Positions 50,786 through 60,039 are shown, numbered from the stretch's first letter. The stretch is DNA of 64,000 nt from Chitinophaga fulva (GCF_012927205.1 NZ_JABBGC010000001.1:2230711-2294710), one strand, 5' to 3'. The notes: a model not told the origin generated them from the sequence alone. Numbers and translations: made by a program.

Positions 50786-52711
50786 TTACATGAAGTGGTA
50801 ACGTACAAACGCTTCCATCGCGGAGTATTTCTGCAGGCCAAGCTGGTCATACAGGTTAGCGGTGTTGGCGTTGCGGTCTTCCGCACGTTGCCAGAATTCG
50901 CGCAGGTCGGTACCCTGGAAAGGCACCACGTCTTTCTGGCTTTGGTGGATGAAGATACCGAGGCGTTTCTGGAGCACCTGGTCAGGGCTCATAGGTACTG
51001 CCATTTCGATTTCATGGATATCCCATTCCTGCCATGCGCCTTTGTAGAGCCATACCCAGCAGTCTTTCATCCACTCTTCGTGTTTCAGCCTGTCGAGTGC
51101 TGCGAAGATGATGTCCAGACATACTTTGTGGGTACCATGCGGATCGGCGAGGTCGCCGGCGCAATAGATCTGTTGAGGTTTTATTTTGCGGAGCAGGTCT
51201 ACTGTCAGTTGGATATCTTCTTCACCCATTGGTTTCTTTTCCACGAGACCTGTTTCGTAGAACGGCAGGTTCATGAAGTGGGCGTTTTCTTCAGGGATGC
51301 CCACGTAGCGGCAGGTGGCTTTTGCTTCGCAACGGCGGATCAGGCCTTTGATAGCGCGGTTTTCCGGCGTATCCTTCTGACTTGGTTTTTTACCGCGGAT
51401 AAATGCTTTGGCTTCTTCCAGGATCTGGGAGCTTTTGCTTTTATCGATATCGAACATGCCTTCAAAGCCTACGGCGAAATCGATGAAGCGCAGTAGGAAT
51501 TCGTCGGTAACAGCGATGTTGCCGGAAGTCTGGTATGCTACATGTACATCGTGGCCTTGTTCGTGCAAACGGATAAAGGTACCGCCCATGGAGATGATAT
51601 CATCATCAGGGTGCGGAGAGAAGATCAGCACGGTTTTTTTGGCAGGCTCGGAACGCTCAGGATGGTTAGGCAGCTGAGGACCGGGTTTACCACCAGGCCA
51701 GCCGGTGATGGTATCGCGGATGGCGTTAAATTCTTTGATATTGAGCTCGTAGGCAGAACCATATTGTACGATCAGGTCGTTGAGGCCGTTCTCGTTATAG
51801 TCTTTATCGGTGAGCATCAGGATGGGCTTGTTCAGCTTCAGGGCCAGGCTGGTCACGGCTTTGCGGATCAGGCCGGGAGTCCATTCGCAGTCGCCGGTGA
51901 GCCAGGGTTCTTTGAAGCGGGTAAGCTCAGCAGAAGCCTGTTCGTCGATCACGAATGTGCAGTTAGGATGCTGTTGCAGCAGGGAAGCAGGCACCTGATC
52001 AGTGCTGTGGCCTTCTACAGAGCGGCAAACGATTTTAGCTTTGTGGGAACCCCATGCCATCAGGACCACCTTTTTGGCTTTGAAGATGGTGCTCAGGCCC
52101 ATCGTGATGGCCAGACGAGGCACCTGGCTCATGTTGGGGAACTCGTAGGCGTTAGCCAGACGGGTACTGTTGTCCAGCGTTACCAGACGGGTGTGTGAGT
52201 TGATGTTGGAACCCGGTTCGTTGAAGCCAATGTGGCCATTGTTGCCGATACCCAGGACCTGGATGTCGATACCACCGGCTTCTTCAATACTTTTGTCGTA
52301 ATCAGCGCAATATTTTTTGATCTGATCTTTCGGTATGGTGCCATCAGGAATATGGTATTGTCCTTCCGGGATATCGATGTGATTGAAGAGATGTTCTTTC
52401 ATAAAGCGGTTGTAGCTCTGCAGCGCATCCGGCTCTATGGGGTAATATTCGTCGAGGTTAAAGGTGATCACATTTTTGAAGCTCAGTCCTTCCTCTTTGT
52501 GCAGACGAACCAATTCGGCGTAGAGATATTTAGGGGTGGAGCCTGTAGCCATACCCAGCACGCATTTTTGATTGGCAGCTGCTTTTTCGCGGATCAACGC
52601 AGCTATTTCATGCGCCACTGCTTTGGAACCCTCTTTGGCAGAAGGATGTATTTCCACAGCAATTTGCTCAAAGCTGTCAATCAGTTCGATTTCCTGATGA
52701 TTAATCGTCAT
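50786..52711 (-). CDS. nagB: Glucosamine-6-phosphate deaminase fused to PIG-L/LmbE-type deacetylase domain
   Basis: The N-terminal half (residues about 20-290) is NagB: GMATGSTPKYLYAEL, FNLDEYYPIEP, GIGNNGHIGFNEPGS and SHTRLVTLD. It converts glucosamine-6-P to fructose-6-P and ammonia. The C-terminal half (about residues 355-600) is a PIG-L/LmbE zinc deacetylase fold with PH367PDDD371 for metal and base, SGNIAVTDEFLLR and a late Asp-Pro-His-Gly-Thr-His site (LADPHGTHK). The fusion (641 residues against about 260 for plain NagB) could join N-deacetylation to deamination. It is monocistronic, with AAACGTTT just before the start. Confidence 0.93.
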   Translation of the reverse strand: MTINHQEIELIDSFEQIAVEIHPSAKEGSKAVAHEIAALIREKAAANQKCVLGMATGSTPKYLYAELVRLHKEEGLSFKNVITFNLDEYYPIEPDALQSYNRFMKEHLFNHIDIPEGQYHIPDGTIPKDQIKKYCADYDKSIEEAGGIDIQVLGIGNNGHIGFNEPGSNINSHTRLVTLDNSTRLANAYEFPNMSQVPRLAITMGLSTIFKAKKVVLMAWGSHKAKIVCRSVEGHSTDQVPASLLQQHPNCTFVIDEQASAELTRFKEPWLTGDCEWTPGLIRKAVTSLALKLNKPILMLTDKDYNENGLNDLIVQYGSAYELNIKEFNAIRDTITGWPGGKPGPQLPNHPERSEPAKKTVLIFSPHPDDDIISMGGTFIRLHEQGHDVHVAYQTSGNIAVTDEFLLRFIDFAVGFEGMFDIDKSKSSQILEEAKAFIRGKKPSQKDTPENRAIKGLIRRCEAKATCRYVGIPEENAHFMNLPFYETGLVEKKPMGEEDIQLTVDLLRKIKPQQIYCAGDLADPHGTHKVCLDIIFAALDRLKHEEWMKDCWVWLYKGAWQEWDIHEIEMAVPMSPDQVLQKRLGIFIHQSQKDVVPFQGTDLREFWQRAEDRNANTANLYDQLGLQKYSAMEAFVRYHFM

Positions 52712-52714
52712 TTG

Positions 52715-52726
52715 TAAACGTTTTTG
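52715..52726 (-). promoter_or_regulatory. CG-centred operator-like site at the nagB start
   Basis: TAAACGTTTTTG carries an AAACGTTT core 4 bases upstream of the ATG on the minus strand. A related, perfect TAAAACGTTTTA lies between the divergent sugar transporters (62032). A LacI-type regulator is the likely kind of binder, by inference. Confidence 0.4.
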
Positions 52727-52869
52727 ATTAGATGCGGTTTAAAAACGAGCCGGAAAATTAAATAAAATACTGCTAATCTTTGCTAAAATTTAGCTCTTAT
52801 TTAATTTAAATTTATTTTAACTTAATAAGAACGTTTTTTTATATTAGTAATACATTCTTATCCGGCGCC

Positions 52870-52889
52870 CCCAGGATTAAAGTCCTGGG
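52870..52889. repeat. REP-like palindrome, copy C
   Basis: CCCAGGATTAAAGTCCTGGG, 9-bp arms with one mismatch, in the non-coding stretch between nagB and the hexosaminidase operon. Confidence 0.6.
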
Positions 52890-52931
52890 CTACGAACTAA
52901 TGTTAATTTGGTGTAGGAGTCATTAATAAAT

Positions 52932-52963
52932 AAAACCGCCCGGCCTGTAAGCCGGGCGGTTTT
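52932..52963 (-). terminator. Terminator of the hexosaminidase operon
   Basis: AAAACCGCCCGGC (52932-52944) and GCCGGGCGGTTTT (52951-52963) form a 13-bp stem with a 6-base loop. On the minus strand it is 7 bases after the hexosaminidase stop codon. Confidence 0.92.
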
Positions 52964-52969
52964 GCTATG

Positions 52970-55258
52970 TTATTGTATGATCATTTCATCTATGAAGAGC
53001 CAGGCTGGCTTCCCGGCGCCTTCTCCTCCGGCGGGAATAGTACCGAAGTTGGCAGCGGTGAGTTTTACAAAACGTCCGCGGGCTTCTACCTTGCCCCGTA
53101 CCTGGTTGATACCGGTTTGATTGAAGGCGGTCTGTTTATATACCTCTTTATAGGTCTTGCCGTCTTCTGATACAGAGAAGGTGACCTGTTTGGGAGGATA
53201 TATCCAGTTGGCCCGCAGGTTCAGCGTGTTGAGGCCTACCAGCCGGATGTCCTGGATGCTGTCCAGCTCCACAACGGCTTCCATGTTTTTGCCGTTGTAG
53301 CCGAACCACTGACCGTCGTTATAAGAAGCGATGCCTTCGATGCCGTTTACCAGCGCGAAGGGGTTGCCCGGATCATATTCCTTGCTGGGCGGTGCTGCGA
53401 GGGTCACTTTTTTACCCAGGCCTTTGTGGAAGATGAAATGCTGGCTGTATTCATTACCGAAAGGTTTGTCGCCTTCAAATACCTGCGCCCGCAGGGTACC
53501 GGACTGCTGTACCTGTACCGGGCCGCTATAGGCCTTTGATTGCAGGGAAGGAGCGGTGCTGTCGAGGGTATACACGATTTTGCCGCCATCCAGCTTGCTG
53601 TCGAGTTTTACTTCGATACCGCCTTTTTTATTCTCCGCTACAACGCCTGTCACTTCAAACACATGTTTGGCGTAGTTCACCTTTTTCTGGTCGAGGCGTT
53701 TTACGTGTATTTTCAGCCTGTCCACGAAATTGTCGTAGTTGCGTTTGTCGGCCGGGGTCCACAGTACTTCTGCCAGTGCGGAAGCGCGGGGGTATACCAT
53801 GTACTCCAGGTAATCGGTGTTGGCGATGTATTCGGTCCACAGGTTGGCCTGTGCTCCTTTGATATATTTCGCTTCTTCCCTGGTCAGCTCTGTTGGAACA
53901 GGTTCGTAGCTGTATACTTTGCTGACAGGGGTGTAGCCACCGATGGCCAGCGGTTCGTTATGGCCCTGTGACTGGTAATGGTCAAAGTAGCAGTAGCTGC
54001 CTGGTGTCATGATCACGTTGTGGTGTTGTTTGGCAGCGGCGATACCGCCTTCGATGCCGCGCCAGCTCATCACGGTGGCGTTGGGGGCGAGACCACCTTC
54101 CAGTATTTCGTCCCAGCCGATAATCTGACGGCCTTTGCTGTTCAGGTATTTCTCCATGCGCTGTATGAAGTAGCTCTGCAGGGCATGGGCGTCTTTGAGG
54201 CCTTCCTGTTTCATGCGGGCCTGGCATTTAGGGCATTTTTCCCAGCGTACTTTGGGGCATTCATCGCCTCCGATGTGGATGTATTTGCTGGGGAACAGCG
54301 GCAGTACTTCGTCCAGTACATCCTGGAGGAAGGCGTATACGCTGTCGTTGCCGGCACAATACACATCGTCATATACGCCCCAGCGGGTACCTACTTCGTA
54401 GGGACCGCCGGTACAGCCCAGGTTGGGATAGGCGGCGAGGGCAGCAAGTGCGTGGCCGGGCATCTCTATTTCAGGGATGACAGTCACAAAATGATCAGTG
54501 GCGTATTTCACCACTTCTTTCACCTGCTCCTGTGTATAGAAGCCACCATAGGGCTTTCCGTCGTACTTGTTATCAGCATAACGACCGGCCATGGTTTCTT
54601 TTCGTTTAGAAGCCACTTCCTGGAGGCGTGGATATTTTTTGATCTCGATGCGCCAGCCCTGGTCTTCCGTGAGGTGCCAGTGGAAGGTGTTGTATTTGTG
54701 CATCGCCAGCAGATCGATATATTTTTTGATGAATTCCACCGGGAAGAAGTGACGGCCCACATCGAGGTGGAGGCCACGGTAAGCGAAGCGGGGAGCGTCG
54801 GTGATGCTGACGCCGGGGATGTACATGGCATCGGCCTTTTGTACGGGCAGCAGCTGAATGAGCGACTGTATGCCGTAGAAGGTGCCTGCGCCGCTGTTAC
54901 CGTTGATGGCCACACCTTTGCCGTCCACATTCAGCGTATAGCCTTCTGCGTTGATGGTATCATTGCCGGTATGCAGGGTGATGGCGTTTCTGTCGCCGGT
55001 TTCTTTGATATCCAGTTCATAACCGGTCAGTTCTTTCAGCCAGGCATTGAAGAGGGCCGCTGTTTTGCGGTCAGCTTCGCTGGTAGCGACAATCACGGTG
55101 TGTTTGTCGAGCAGGAATGAATCCTGTTTTTCTGCTATACTGGCCGGCATCGGGATGATGCTTACTTTTCCTTTGGGTGCATCTGCGTGGCGGGAGCCTG
55201 AGCAGCTGCCCAGGGCGGCGGCGCCACCCAAAAGACACAGGTAGAACAATTTTTTCAT
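52970..55258 (-). CDS. GH20 beta-N-acetylhexosaminidase, lipoprotein
   Basis: Removes terminal GlcNAc/GalNAc from chitooligosaccharides and glycans. Start set at the ATG at 55258, giving a lipoprotein signal ending ALGSC; an in-frame ATG lies 15 bases upstream. The GH20 N-terminal domain (about residues 30-150) is followed by the TIM barrel (residues about 150-490) with FAYRGLHLDVGRHF and the catalytic pair D332-E333 in HIGGDECPKVRWEKC. The C-terminus has a chitobiase-type Fn3-like piece and an F5/8-type (discoidin-like) domain (SIQDIRLVGLNTLNL). It is the last gene of the operon that includes a GlcNAc-type kinase and transporter. Confidence 0.94.
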   Translation of the reverse strand: MKKLFYLCLLGGAAALGSCSGSRHADAPKGKVSIIPMPASIAEKQDSFLLDKHTVIVATSEADRKTAALFNAWLKELTGYELDIKETGDRNAITLHTGNDTINAEGYTLNVDGKGVAINGNSGAGTFYGIQSLIQLLPVQKADAMYIPGVSITDAPRFAYRGLHLDVGRHFFPVEFIKKYIDLLAMHKYNTFHWHLTEDQGWRIEIKKYPRLQEVASKRKETMAGRYADNKYDGKPYGGFYTQEQVKEVVKYATDHFVTVIPEIEMPGHALAALAAYPNLGCTGGPYEVGTRWGVYDDVYCAGNDSVYAFLQDVLDEVLPLFPSKYIHIGGDECPKVRWEKCPKCQARMKQEGLKDAHALQSYFIQRMEKYLNSKGRQIIGWDEILEGGLAPNATVMSWRGIEGGIAAAKQHHNVIMTPGSYCYFDHYQSQGHNEPLAIGGYTPVSKVYSYEPVPTELTREEAKYIKGAQANLWTEYIANTDYLEYMVYPRASALAEVLWTPADKRNYDNFVDRLKIHVKRLDQKKVNYAKHVFEVTGVVAENKKGGIEVKLDSKLDGGKIVYTLDSTAPSLQSKAYSGPVQVQQSGTLRAQVFEGDKPFGNEYSQHFIFHKGLGKKVTLAAPPSKEYDPGNPFALVNGIEGIASYNDGQWFGYNGKNMEAVVELDSIQDIRLVGLNTLNLRANWIYPPKQVTFSVSEDGKTYKEVYKQTAFNQTGINQVRGKVEARGRFVKLTAANFGTIPAGGEGAGKPAWLFIDEMIIQ

Positions 55259-55284
55259 TGACACTTTTAGCATTTCGATGATAA

Positions 55285-56058
55285 TTATTTCAGTTCCAGT
55301 TCACTGAGCACGGGGCGATGGTCGGAAGCCACGGCTTCTTCGATGATCCTTGCTCCGGTGACGTTCCAGCGGCTTTGCGGGTGGACCATGATATAGTCCA
55401 GCTTTATGCGCGGGGAGTCAGCGGGGAAAGTAGGCCCCATCTGCTGGGTAGCGTCAGTGAATATTGTTTTTAAAGCTTTTATTTCTTTACTGGCGGGAGG
55501 CGCGTTAAAGTCGCCGGCGAGTATGACGGGTGTTTTTGTTTCCTTAAAGTAGGCAGCCAGGTGGTTGGCCTGTGCGATACGGTTGGCTGCAGGTCTTTCC
55601 GCATCGAGGTGGGCGCTTACAAAGTGCAGCAGGCTGTCGCCGGGTAGCTTCACCGTGATAATGCCGGCCACTCTCGGTTCCACTTCTTCCTTCGTTACGG
55701 AAGGCAACGGGAGCGTTATGGCTTCCGTGATGGGGAAGCGGGAGAGGATACCGGTACCATAGCCACCGCCGTCAAAGTTCATTGCTTTGGCAAAATAAGT
55801 GTACATGCCGGTGATCGCTGCCAGTTCTTTGAGCTGGTCGGTATTTTTAGTGCGTTGGGTGGCACTGTCGACTTCCTGCAGGGCTACCAGGTCCGGATTG
55901 GTAGCGAGGATCACGTTGGCAATCCCCTGAAGGTCCAGCAGACCTTTCATGTTTTCGCCGTGATGGATGTTGTAGGTCAGTACTTTCACCTTTTGCACCT
56001 GGGCTGTGAGTGATAATCCTGTCAGACAAACGACGGTGATGAGCAGCAATCTTTTCAT
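55285..56058 (-). CDS. Endonuclease/exonuclease/phosphatase-family secreted hydrolase
   Basis: The signal peptide (residues about 1-19, LTAQ) leads an EEP fold: LTYNIHHGENM (metal Asn), ALQEVD (Glu), VSAHLDAE, LAGDFNAPP and VASDHRPVLSELELK (catalytic Asp-His). 257 residues is a compact single-domain hydrolase that cleaves phosphodiesters such as sphingomyelin-like, inositol or nucleic substrates. Its presence inside a glycan-use operon suggests phosphate removal from glycan or lipid headgroups, by inference. Confidence 0.87.
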   Translation of the reverse strand: MKRLLLITVVCLTGLSLTAQVQKVKVLTYNIHHGENMKGLLDLQGIANVILATNPDLVALQEVDSATQRTKNTDQLKELAAITGMYTYFAKAMNFDGGGYGTGILSRFPITEAITLPLPSVTKEEVEPRVAGIITVKLPGDSLLHFVSAHLDAERPAANRIAQANHLAAYFKETKTPVILAGDFNAPPASKEIKALKTIFTDATQQMGPTFPADSPRIKLDYIMVHPQSRWNVTGARIIEEAVASDHRPVLSELELK

Positions 56059-56068
56059 AACACTTAGA

Positions 56069-56165
56069 TTTAGATATTTTCAAATTTGGTTATTTGATCA
56101 TTTGTATAAGGAATCTTGAATACTTTCCAATAGCCAAATTTCAAAATTTCCAAATAACCCAATTA
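56069..56165. repeat. AT-rich inverted repeat of the TTATTTG family
   Basis: TTTGGTTATTTGATCATTTG faces CCAAATTTCAAAATTTCCAA and AATAACCC across a short centre, between the EEP and phosphodiesterase genes of one operon. It shares heptad-like TTATTTGR units with the loops at 6622-6722, 16487-16612 and 57898-57979. Confidence 0.45.
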
Positions 56166-57047
56166 CTTAAACGCCTCTTTCACAGGTCTTCCGGTCCATA
56201 CCTGTGGTGTTTTCAGGCCAAAGATCCAGGCGATGGTGGCAGCGGTATCGTACGTAACAACACTGGTGCTAAGCTCTTTGTTTGCCTTCACGCCCGGGCC
56301 GCGGATGATCCATGGAATTTGCATTTCCTCCATGGTTTTACCGCCGTGGCCTTTTTTGATACCGCCATGATCTGCGGTGAGAAGGATAATGGTATTATCC
56401 CAAATACCGGCATCTTTGACGGCCTGTAGAATTTTGCCCAGCAGCTCATCATTCTTTTTCACCTGGTCGAAGTAGGGCTGGATATTGTGGCCAATATTGT
56501 GCCCTACACCGTCGGGCTGATCAAAATGTATAAAAAGGAAGTCTGGCTTTTTCTCTTTGATATATGCTACAGACGCTTCAGTAGCCAGACTGTCATTGTC
56601 TTTGGTACCGAGGTCCTTGTTGACCGCCGCTTTGGGGAAAAGGTATCCGATACCTTCCCAGCTGTAGATCACACCAATTTCCGCGTTAGGTTTTTGTTCG
56701 CGCAGGATGGTGTAGATGGAAGGGAACATGCCGTATTGATCGAGTGTGCGGGACGGCAGTTCCGGTTTACGGCTGTCCCATTCCGTATAGCCGTGTATTT
56801 CCGGGCCAGCGCCCATCACCATGGAGGCCCAGTTGACAGCCGAAGAGGAGGGCAGTACGCTGCGTGCCTGCAGTGTCCAGGCCCCTTCTTTCATCAGCTG
56901 CTTCATGTTGGGATTGTCCACTTTCGGAAAACAGTAAGCGCCAAAGCCGTCCATGCCGATCAAGATGACATGTTTTACGCCTTTGACCTGTGCCTGCGCG
57001 AATAAGCCGCCCAGCAACAGTCCGGTTGCGATGATCAGTTTTTTCAT
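56163..57047 (-). CDS. Type I phosphodiesterase/alkaline phosphatase-family protein, secreted
   Basis: I prefer the ATG at 57047 (MKKLIIATGLLLGGLFAQAQ), which makes a clean signal peptide; an ATG 12 bases upstream is in frame. The metal site has VILIGMDGFG (Asp), the nucleophile Ser/Thr region SSSAVNWASMVMGAGPEIHGYTE and LTADHGGIKKGHGG (Asp-His). It resembles nucleotide pyrophosphatase/PigN-like enzymes. The substrate is unknown. It sits inside the GlcNAc operon, suggesting phospho-glycan or nucleotide-sugar processing in the periplasm. Confidence 0.88.
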   Translation of the reverse strand: MKKLIIATGLLLGGLFAQAQVKGVKHVILIGMDGFGAYCFPKVDNPNMKQLMKEGAWTLQARSVLPSSSAVNWASMVMGAGPEIHGYTEWDSRKPELPSRTLDQYGMFPSIYTILREQKPNAEIGVIYSWEGIGYLFPKAAVNKDLGTKDNDSLATEASVAYIKEKKPDFLFIHFDQPDGVGHNIGHNIQPYFDQVKKNDELLGKILQAVKDAGIWDNTIILLTADHGGIKKGHGGKTMEEMQIPWIIRGPGVKANKELSTSVVTYDTAATIAWIFGLKTPQVWTGRPVKEAFK

Positions 57048-57127
57048 TTCGTTGTTCACTTTTAAAAGGCTTGCACGGCCGTATAGGGGCCGTGCAGCAT
57101 AAAATATATGTTCCCTGCTAATATAGC

Positions 57128-57892
57128 CTACTGATTGCTCTCTTGCAAGGCTTTTTCCCCTCTTTCACGAATTAATAATACTTCCTGGCGTTGGGTCTGG
57201 GAGATGCCGTATTCCGGCACGCCGGGAATACCACCCATGCTTACATTAGGATTGCGGTATACCATGCCGCTTTCCTCATAGGCTTTGGCGGAGGTGTGGA
57301 ATTCTGTTACGCCGGTGGTTTTGATCAGGGTAGCGATGTTATTGGCCCTGACGCCGGAACCGGCCATGATGGCGATGCGGTCGTTGGCGCGTTCCACCAG
57401 GTCTTTCAGCAGTGAAGCGCCTTCCACGGCGGTATTGCGGGCGCCGGAAGTGAGAATGCGTTCACAACCGATTTCGATGATCGCTTCCAGTGCTTCAAAC
57501 GGGTTGTCGGTCATATCGAATGCGCGGTGGAAAGTAACGCCCATCGGCCATGCCAGGTCTACCAGTTCTTTGCAGCGGGGTTTATCTACCCGTCCGTCTG
57601 GCGTGAGGATACCGATTACGACGCCATTGCAGCCGAGTTGTTTGCAAATGGCGATATCTTTTTTCATCACTTCAAATTCCAGGTCGGAATAGAGGAAGTC
57701 GCCGCCTCTGGGGCGTATGATGGGGTAGAGGTCTATTTTTACTTTTTCGCGTGCTACAGCGATGGTGGCGTAACTGGGAGTGGTACCGCCTTCCAGCAGG
57801 TTATCGCACAGTTCAATGCGATTGGCGCCGCCTTCTTCGGCTGCGATGCAGGAAGCCACAGAAGCAGCGCATATTTCGAGGACAAAAGACAT
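57128..57892 (-). CDS. cutC: CutC-family protein
   Basis: Cytosolic TIM-barrel protein of the CutC family. Characteristic blocks are FVLEICAASVASCIAAEEGGANRIELCDNL, the GGTTPS turn, YPIIRPRGGDFLYSDLEFEVM, VTFHRAFDMT and ILTSGARNTAVEGASLL. Historically linked to copper tolerance, but the direct biochemical role is unsettled. The ATG at 57892 is taken as start (MSFVLE); another in-frame ATG is 6 bases earlier. Its place between a phosphodiesterase and a glycosylasparaginase hints at carbohydrate metabolism in this organism. Confidence 0.93.
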   Translation of the reverse strand: MSFVLEICAASVASCIAAEEGGANRIELCDNLLEGGTTPSYATIAVAREKVKIDLYPIIRPRGGDFLYSDLEFEVMKKDIAICKQLGCNGVVIGILTPDGRVDKPRCKELVDLAWPMGVTFHRAFDMTDNPFEALEAIIEIGCERILTSGARNTAVEGASLLKDLVERANDRIAIMAGSGVRANNIATLIKTTGVTEFHTSAKAYEESGMVYRNPNVSMGGIPGVPEYGISQTQRQEVLLIRERGEKALQESNQ

Positions 57893-57897
57893 AAGCA

Positions 57898-57979
57898 TTT
57901 GGTTATTTGATTATTTGGTTATTTGAATATTTAAAAGAGTTCATGCGTCCTTCAAATATCAAAATAACCAAATAACCCA
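57898..57979. repeat. AT-rich inverted repeat upstream of cutC
   Basis: Units of TTATTTGRTTATTTGG (57902-57930) face their complement CAAAATAACCAAATAACCC (57960-57979) around a loop of about 20 bases with GTTCATGCG. It lies between two genes of the same operon and may process or partially end the transcript. Confidence 0.5.
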
Positions 57980-57988
57980 ATGGCAAAA

Positions 57989-59041
57989 TTAGAAATAGTG
58001 TTTCCCGTCTATCAGCGTGTTGTTCACATCTTTGCTGAGCACAGCATAGCTGAATCCTTTCTGGAGGCAGTAAGCGCCGTATTGTCCTTTTTTGTTGAGG
58101 GCGAGGAAGCCTACCTGTATTTCTTTGGCTTTGGAAGGGCTTCTTTTCACGATGCGCTCTACTGCTTCTTTACAGGCTTTTTCAGGGGGATATCCCTGGC
58201 GCATCAGTTCCACGACGAGGTGGCTGCCAACGATTTTAATCACTTCTTCGCCGACGCCGGTGCTGGTGGCGGCGCCTATTTCGTTATCCACATAGAGGCC
58301 GGCGCCGATGATGGGGGAGTCTCCCACACGGCCGTGGAGCTTGAAGGCCATACCGCTGGTAGTGCAGGCGCCGGAGAGGTTTCCTTCCGCATCCATGGCC
58401 ACCATGCCGATGGTATCGTGGTTATACACATTCCCGGGGAGCATCAGCGGATTGAAGGCTGTAGCACCGTTAGTGGGTGAGTACGATTTGTTTTCTATGT
58501 TGATGACCGGTTTGTATTCAGATGTTTTGAGCCATTCTTTCCAGGCTTTCTCCGATTCCGGCGTGAGCAGGTTTTCCTTTTTGAAACCGTTGGCCAGTGC
58601 GAATTGCAGGGCGCCGTCGCCTACCAGCATCACGTGTGGTGTTTTTTCCATAACGAGGCGTGCCACGGAGATAGCGTGGGTGACATGCTCGAGTGCTGCC
58701 ACAGATCCGCAGTTGCCGTGTTCGTCCATGATGCAGGCATCGAGGGTCACGCGGCCATCGCGGTCAGGGAAACCGGAATAACCTACGGTGTGGTTATTGG
58801 GATCGGCTTCGGGGACACGCACACCGGCTTCCACGGCATCGAGGGCGCGACCGCCTTTTTTGAGTATTTCCCAGGCGGCTTCATTGGCAGCACGACCGAA
58901 ATCCCAGGTGGAGAGCACGATGGGTTTCCCTTTTACGGGTGCTTTGGCTTGTGCGCGTGCAGCCGTGGCTGTTACACTGTCTAAAGAGAAAACAGCGGCA
59001 CTAAGGGCCGCTGTTTTCAGAAAACTTCTTCTATTTTTCAT
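57989..59041 (-). CDS. N4-(beta-N-acetylglucosaminyl)-L-asparaginase (glycosylasparaginase)
   Basis: Cleaves the GlcNAc-Asn bond of N-glycan stubs, giving aspartate and 1-amino-GlcNAc (which yields GlcNAc and ammonia). The N-terminus has a Tat-type signal (NRRSFLKTAALS, residues about 3-30), so export occurs folded. It is an Ntn-hydrolase with autoproteolysis at D209-T210 (NHDTIGMVAMD), the T210 nucleophile, then TTSGMAFKLHGRVGDSPIIGAGLY. 350 residues is standard. It is in the GlcNAc operon beside a ROK kinase, a sugar transporter and a hexosaminidase. Confidence 0.94.
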   Translation of the reverse strand: MKNRRSFLKTAALSAAVFSLDSVTATAARAQAKAPVKGKPIVLSTWDFGRAANEAAWEILKKGGRALDAVEAGVRVPEADPNNHTVGYSGFPDRDGRVTLDACIMDEHGNCGSVAALEHVTHAISVARLVMEKTPHVMLVGDGALQFALANGFKKENLLTPESEKAWKEWLKTSEYKPVINIENKSYSPTNGATAFNPLMLPGNVYNHDTIGMVAMDAEGNLSGACTTSGMAFKLHGRVGDSPIIGAGLYVDNEIGAATSTGVGEEVIKIVGSHLVVELMRQGYPPEKACKEAVERIVKRSPSKAKEIQVGFLALNKKGQYGAYCLQKGFSYAVLSKDVNNTLIDGKHYF

Positions 59042-59073
59042 ATTATTTTTATTAGCTGTCAGATAGCCGTGGG

Positions 59074-60039
59074 CTAGTCTTTCATTTCCCAGGCCAGGGC
59101 GCTGGCACCGAGGATGGCGGCGTCGCTTTCCTTCAGTTCAGAGAATAGCAATTTAACTTTATTCTGGAAGATGGGCAGCAGATTTTTTTCCATATGCTCT
59201 CTTACCGGTTTCATGATAACATCACCTGCCTGTGTGAGGCCACCGAAGAGGATAATGGCTTCAGGGCTGGAGAACATCACGAAGTTGGCCAGGGCAGCAC
59301 CCAGTATCTGGCCGGTGAACTCGTATACTTCCATGGCCAGCGGATCGCCTTTCATGGCAGCTTCGTAGATCAGTTTGGAATTGATTTCCTCTTTGGTGTG
59401 CTCCCGCATGATGCTGGGCACATCCGGACGGGTGGCGAGGAATTCGATCGCGGTGTTGGTAACACCGGTAGCGGAAGCATAGGCTTCGAGGGAGCCGTAG
59501 GCGCCGGTACCAGGGTGGTAGCGGCCACCAGGGATCACGATGATGTGACCCAGTTCGCCGGCAAAACCGTCGTGACCATAGATCAGCTGGCCGTTGGCAA
59601 CAATACCGCTGCCTACGCCGGTGCCGAGGGTGATCACGATAAAGTCTTTCATGCCGCGTGCAGCACCGTAGATCAGTTCGCCCAATGCGGCTGCGTTGGC
59701 ATCATTGGTTAATACAGCCGGGAGCCCGAATTTTTTCTCGAGCAGGCTGGCTAAGGGAACTACGCCTTTCCAGCGCAGATTCGGAGCATATTCAATATTA
59801 CCGTTGTAATAGTTGCCGTTGGGTGCACCAACGCCGATACCTTTGATATTTTCGATTCCTCCTACCTCTGCTATCAAACCAGATAACTGTTGGTGAAGTT
59901 CATCCAGAAAGCAGTTTACATCTTCATGTTTATTCGTTAACATACGACCATCACACAAAATATTACCTCTGCGATCTACAATGCCGAATTTGGTATTAGT
60001 CCCTCCGATATCAATGCCCACCACTAGTTGCTGACTCAT
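59074..60039 (-). CDS. ROK-family sugar kinase (GlcNAc/glucose-type)
   Basis: ATP-dependent kinase of the ROK group. The phosphate loop is [17 protein letters not shown], the sugar site ANAAALGE ([17 protein letters not shown]), the second phosphate block [14 protein letters not shown] and the zinc/catalytic motif [12 protein letters not shown] (His near catalytic Asp region). It is 321 residues. It probably phosphorylates GlcNAc or glucose taken in by the overlapping MFS gene. The first 29 bases overlap the end of that transporter gene. No HTH domain is present, so it is a kinase and not a repressor. Confidence 0.9.
   Translation of the reverse strand: MSQQLVVGIDIGGTNTKFGIVDRRGNILCDGRMLTNKHEDVNCFLDELHQQLSGLIAEVGGIENIKGIGVGAPNGNYYNGNIEYAPNLRWKGVVPLASLLEKKFGLPAVLTNDANAAALGELIYGAARGMKDFIVITLGTGVGSGIVANGQLIYGHDGFAGELGHIIVIPGGRYHPGTGAYGSLEAYASATGVTNTAIEFLATRPDVPSIMREHTKEEINSKLIYEAAMKGDPLAMEVYEFTGQILGAALANFVMFSSPEAIILFGGLTQAGDVIMKPVREHMEKNLLPIFQNKVKLLFSELKESDAAILGASALAWEMKD

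Noticed and set aside
53978..55120. 380-codon open frame opposite the GH20 hexosaminidase
   Set aside because: Exact antisense of a gene with intact catalytic motifs; composition typical of reversed codon use.
59074..60039. ROK protein as a NagC-type repressor
   Set aside because: There is no N-terminal helix-turn-helix; the chain starts directly with the ATP phosphate loop.
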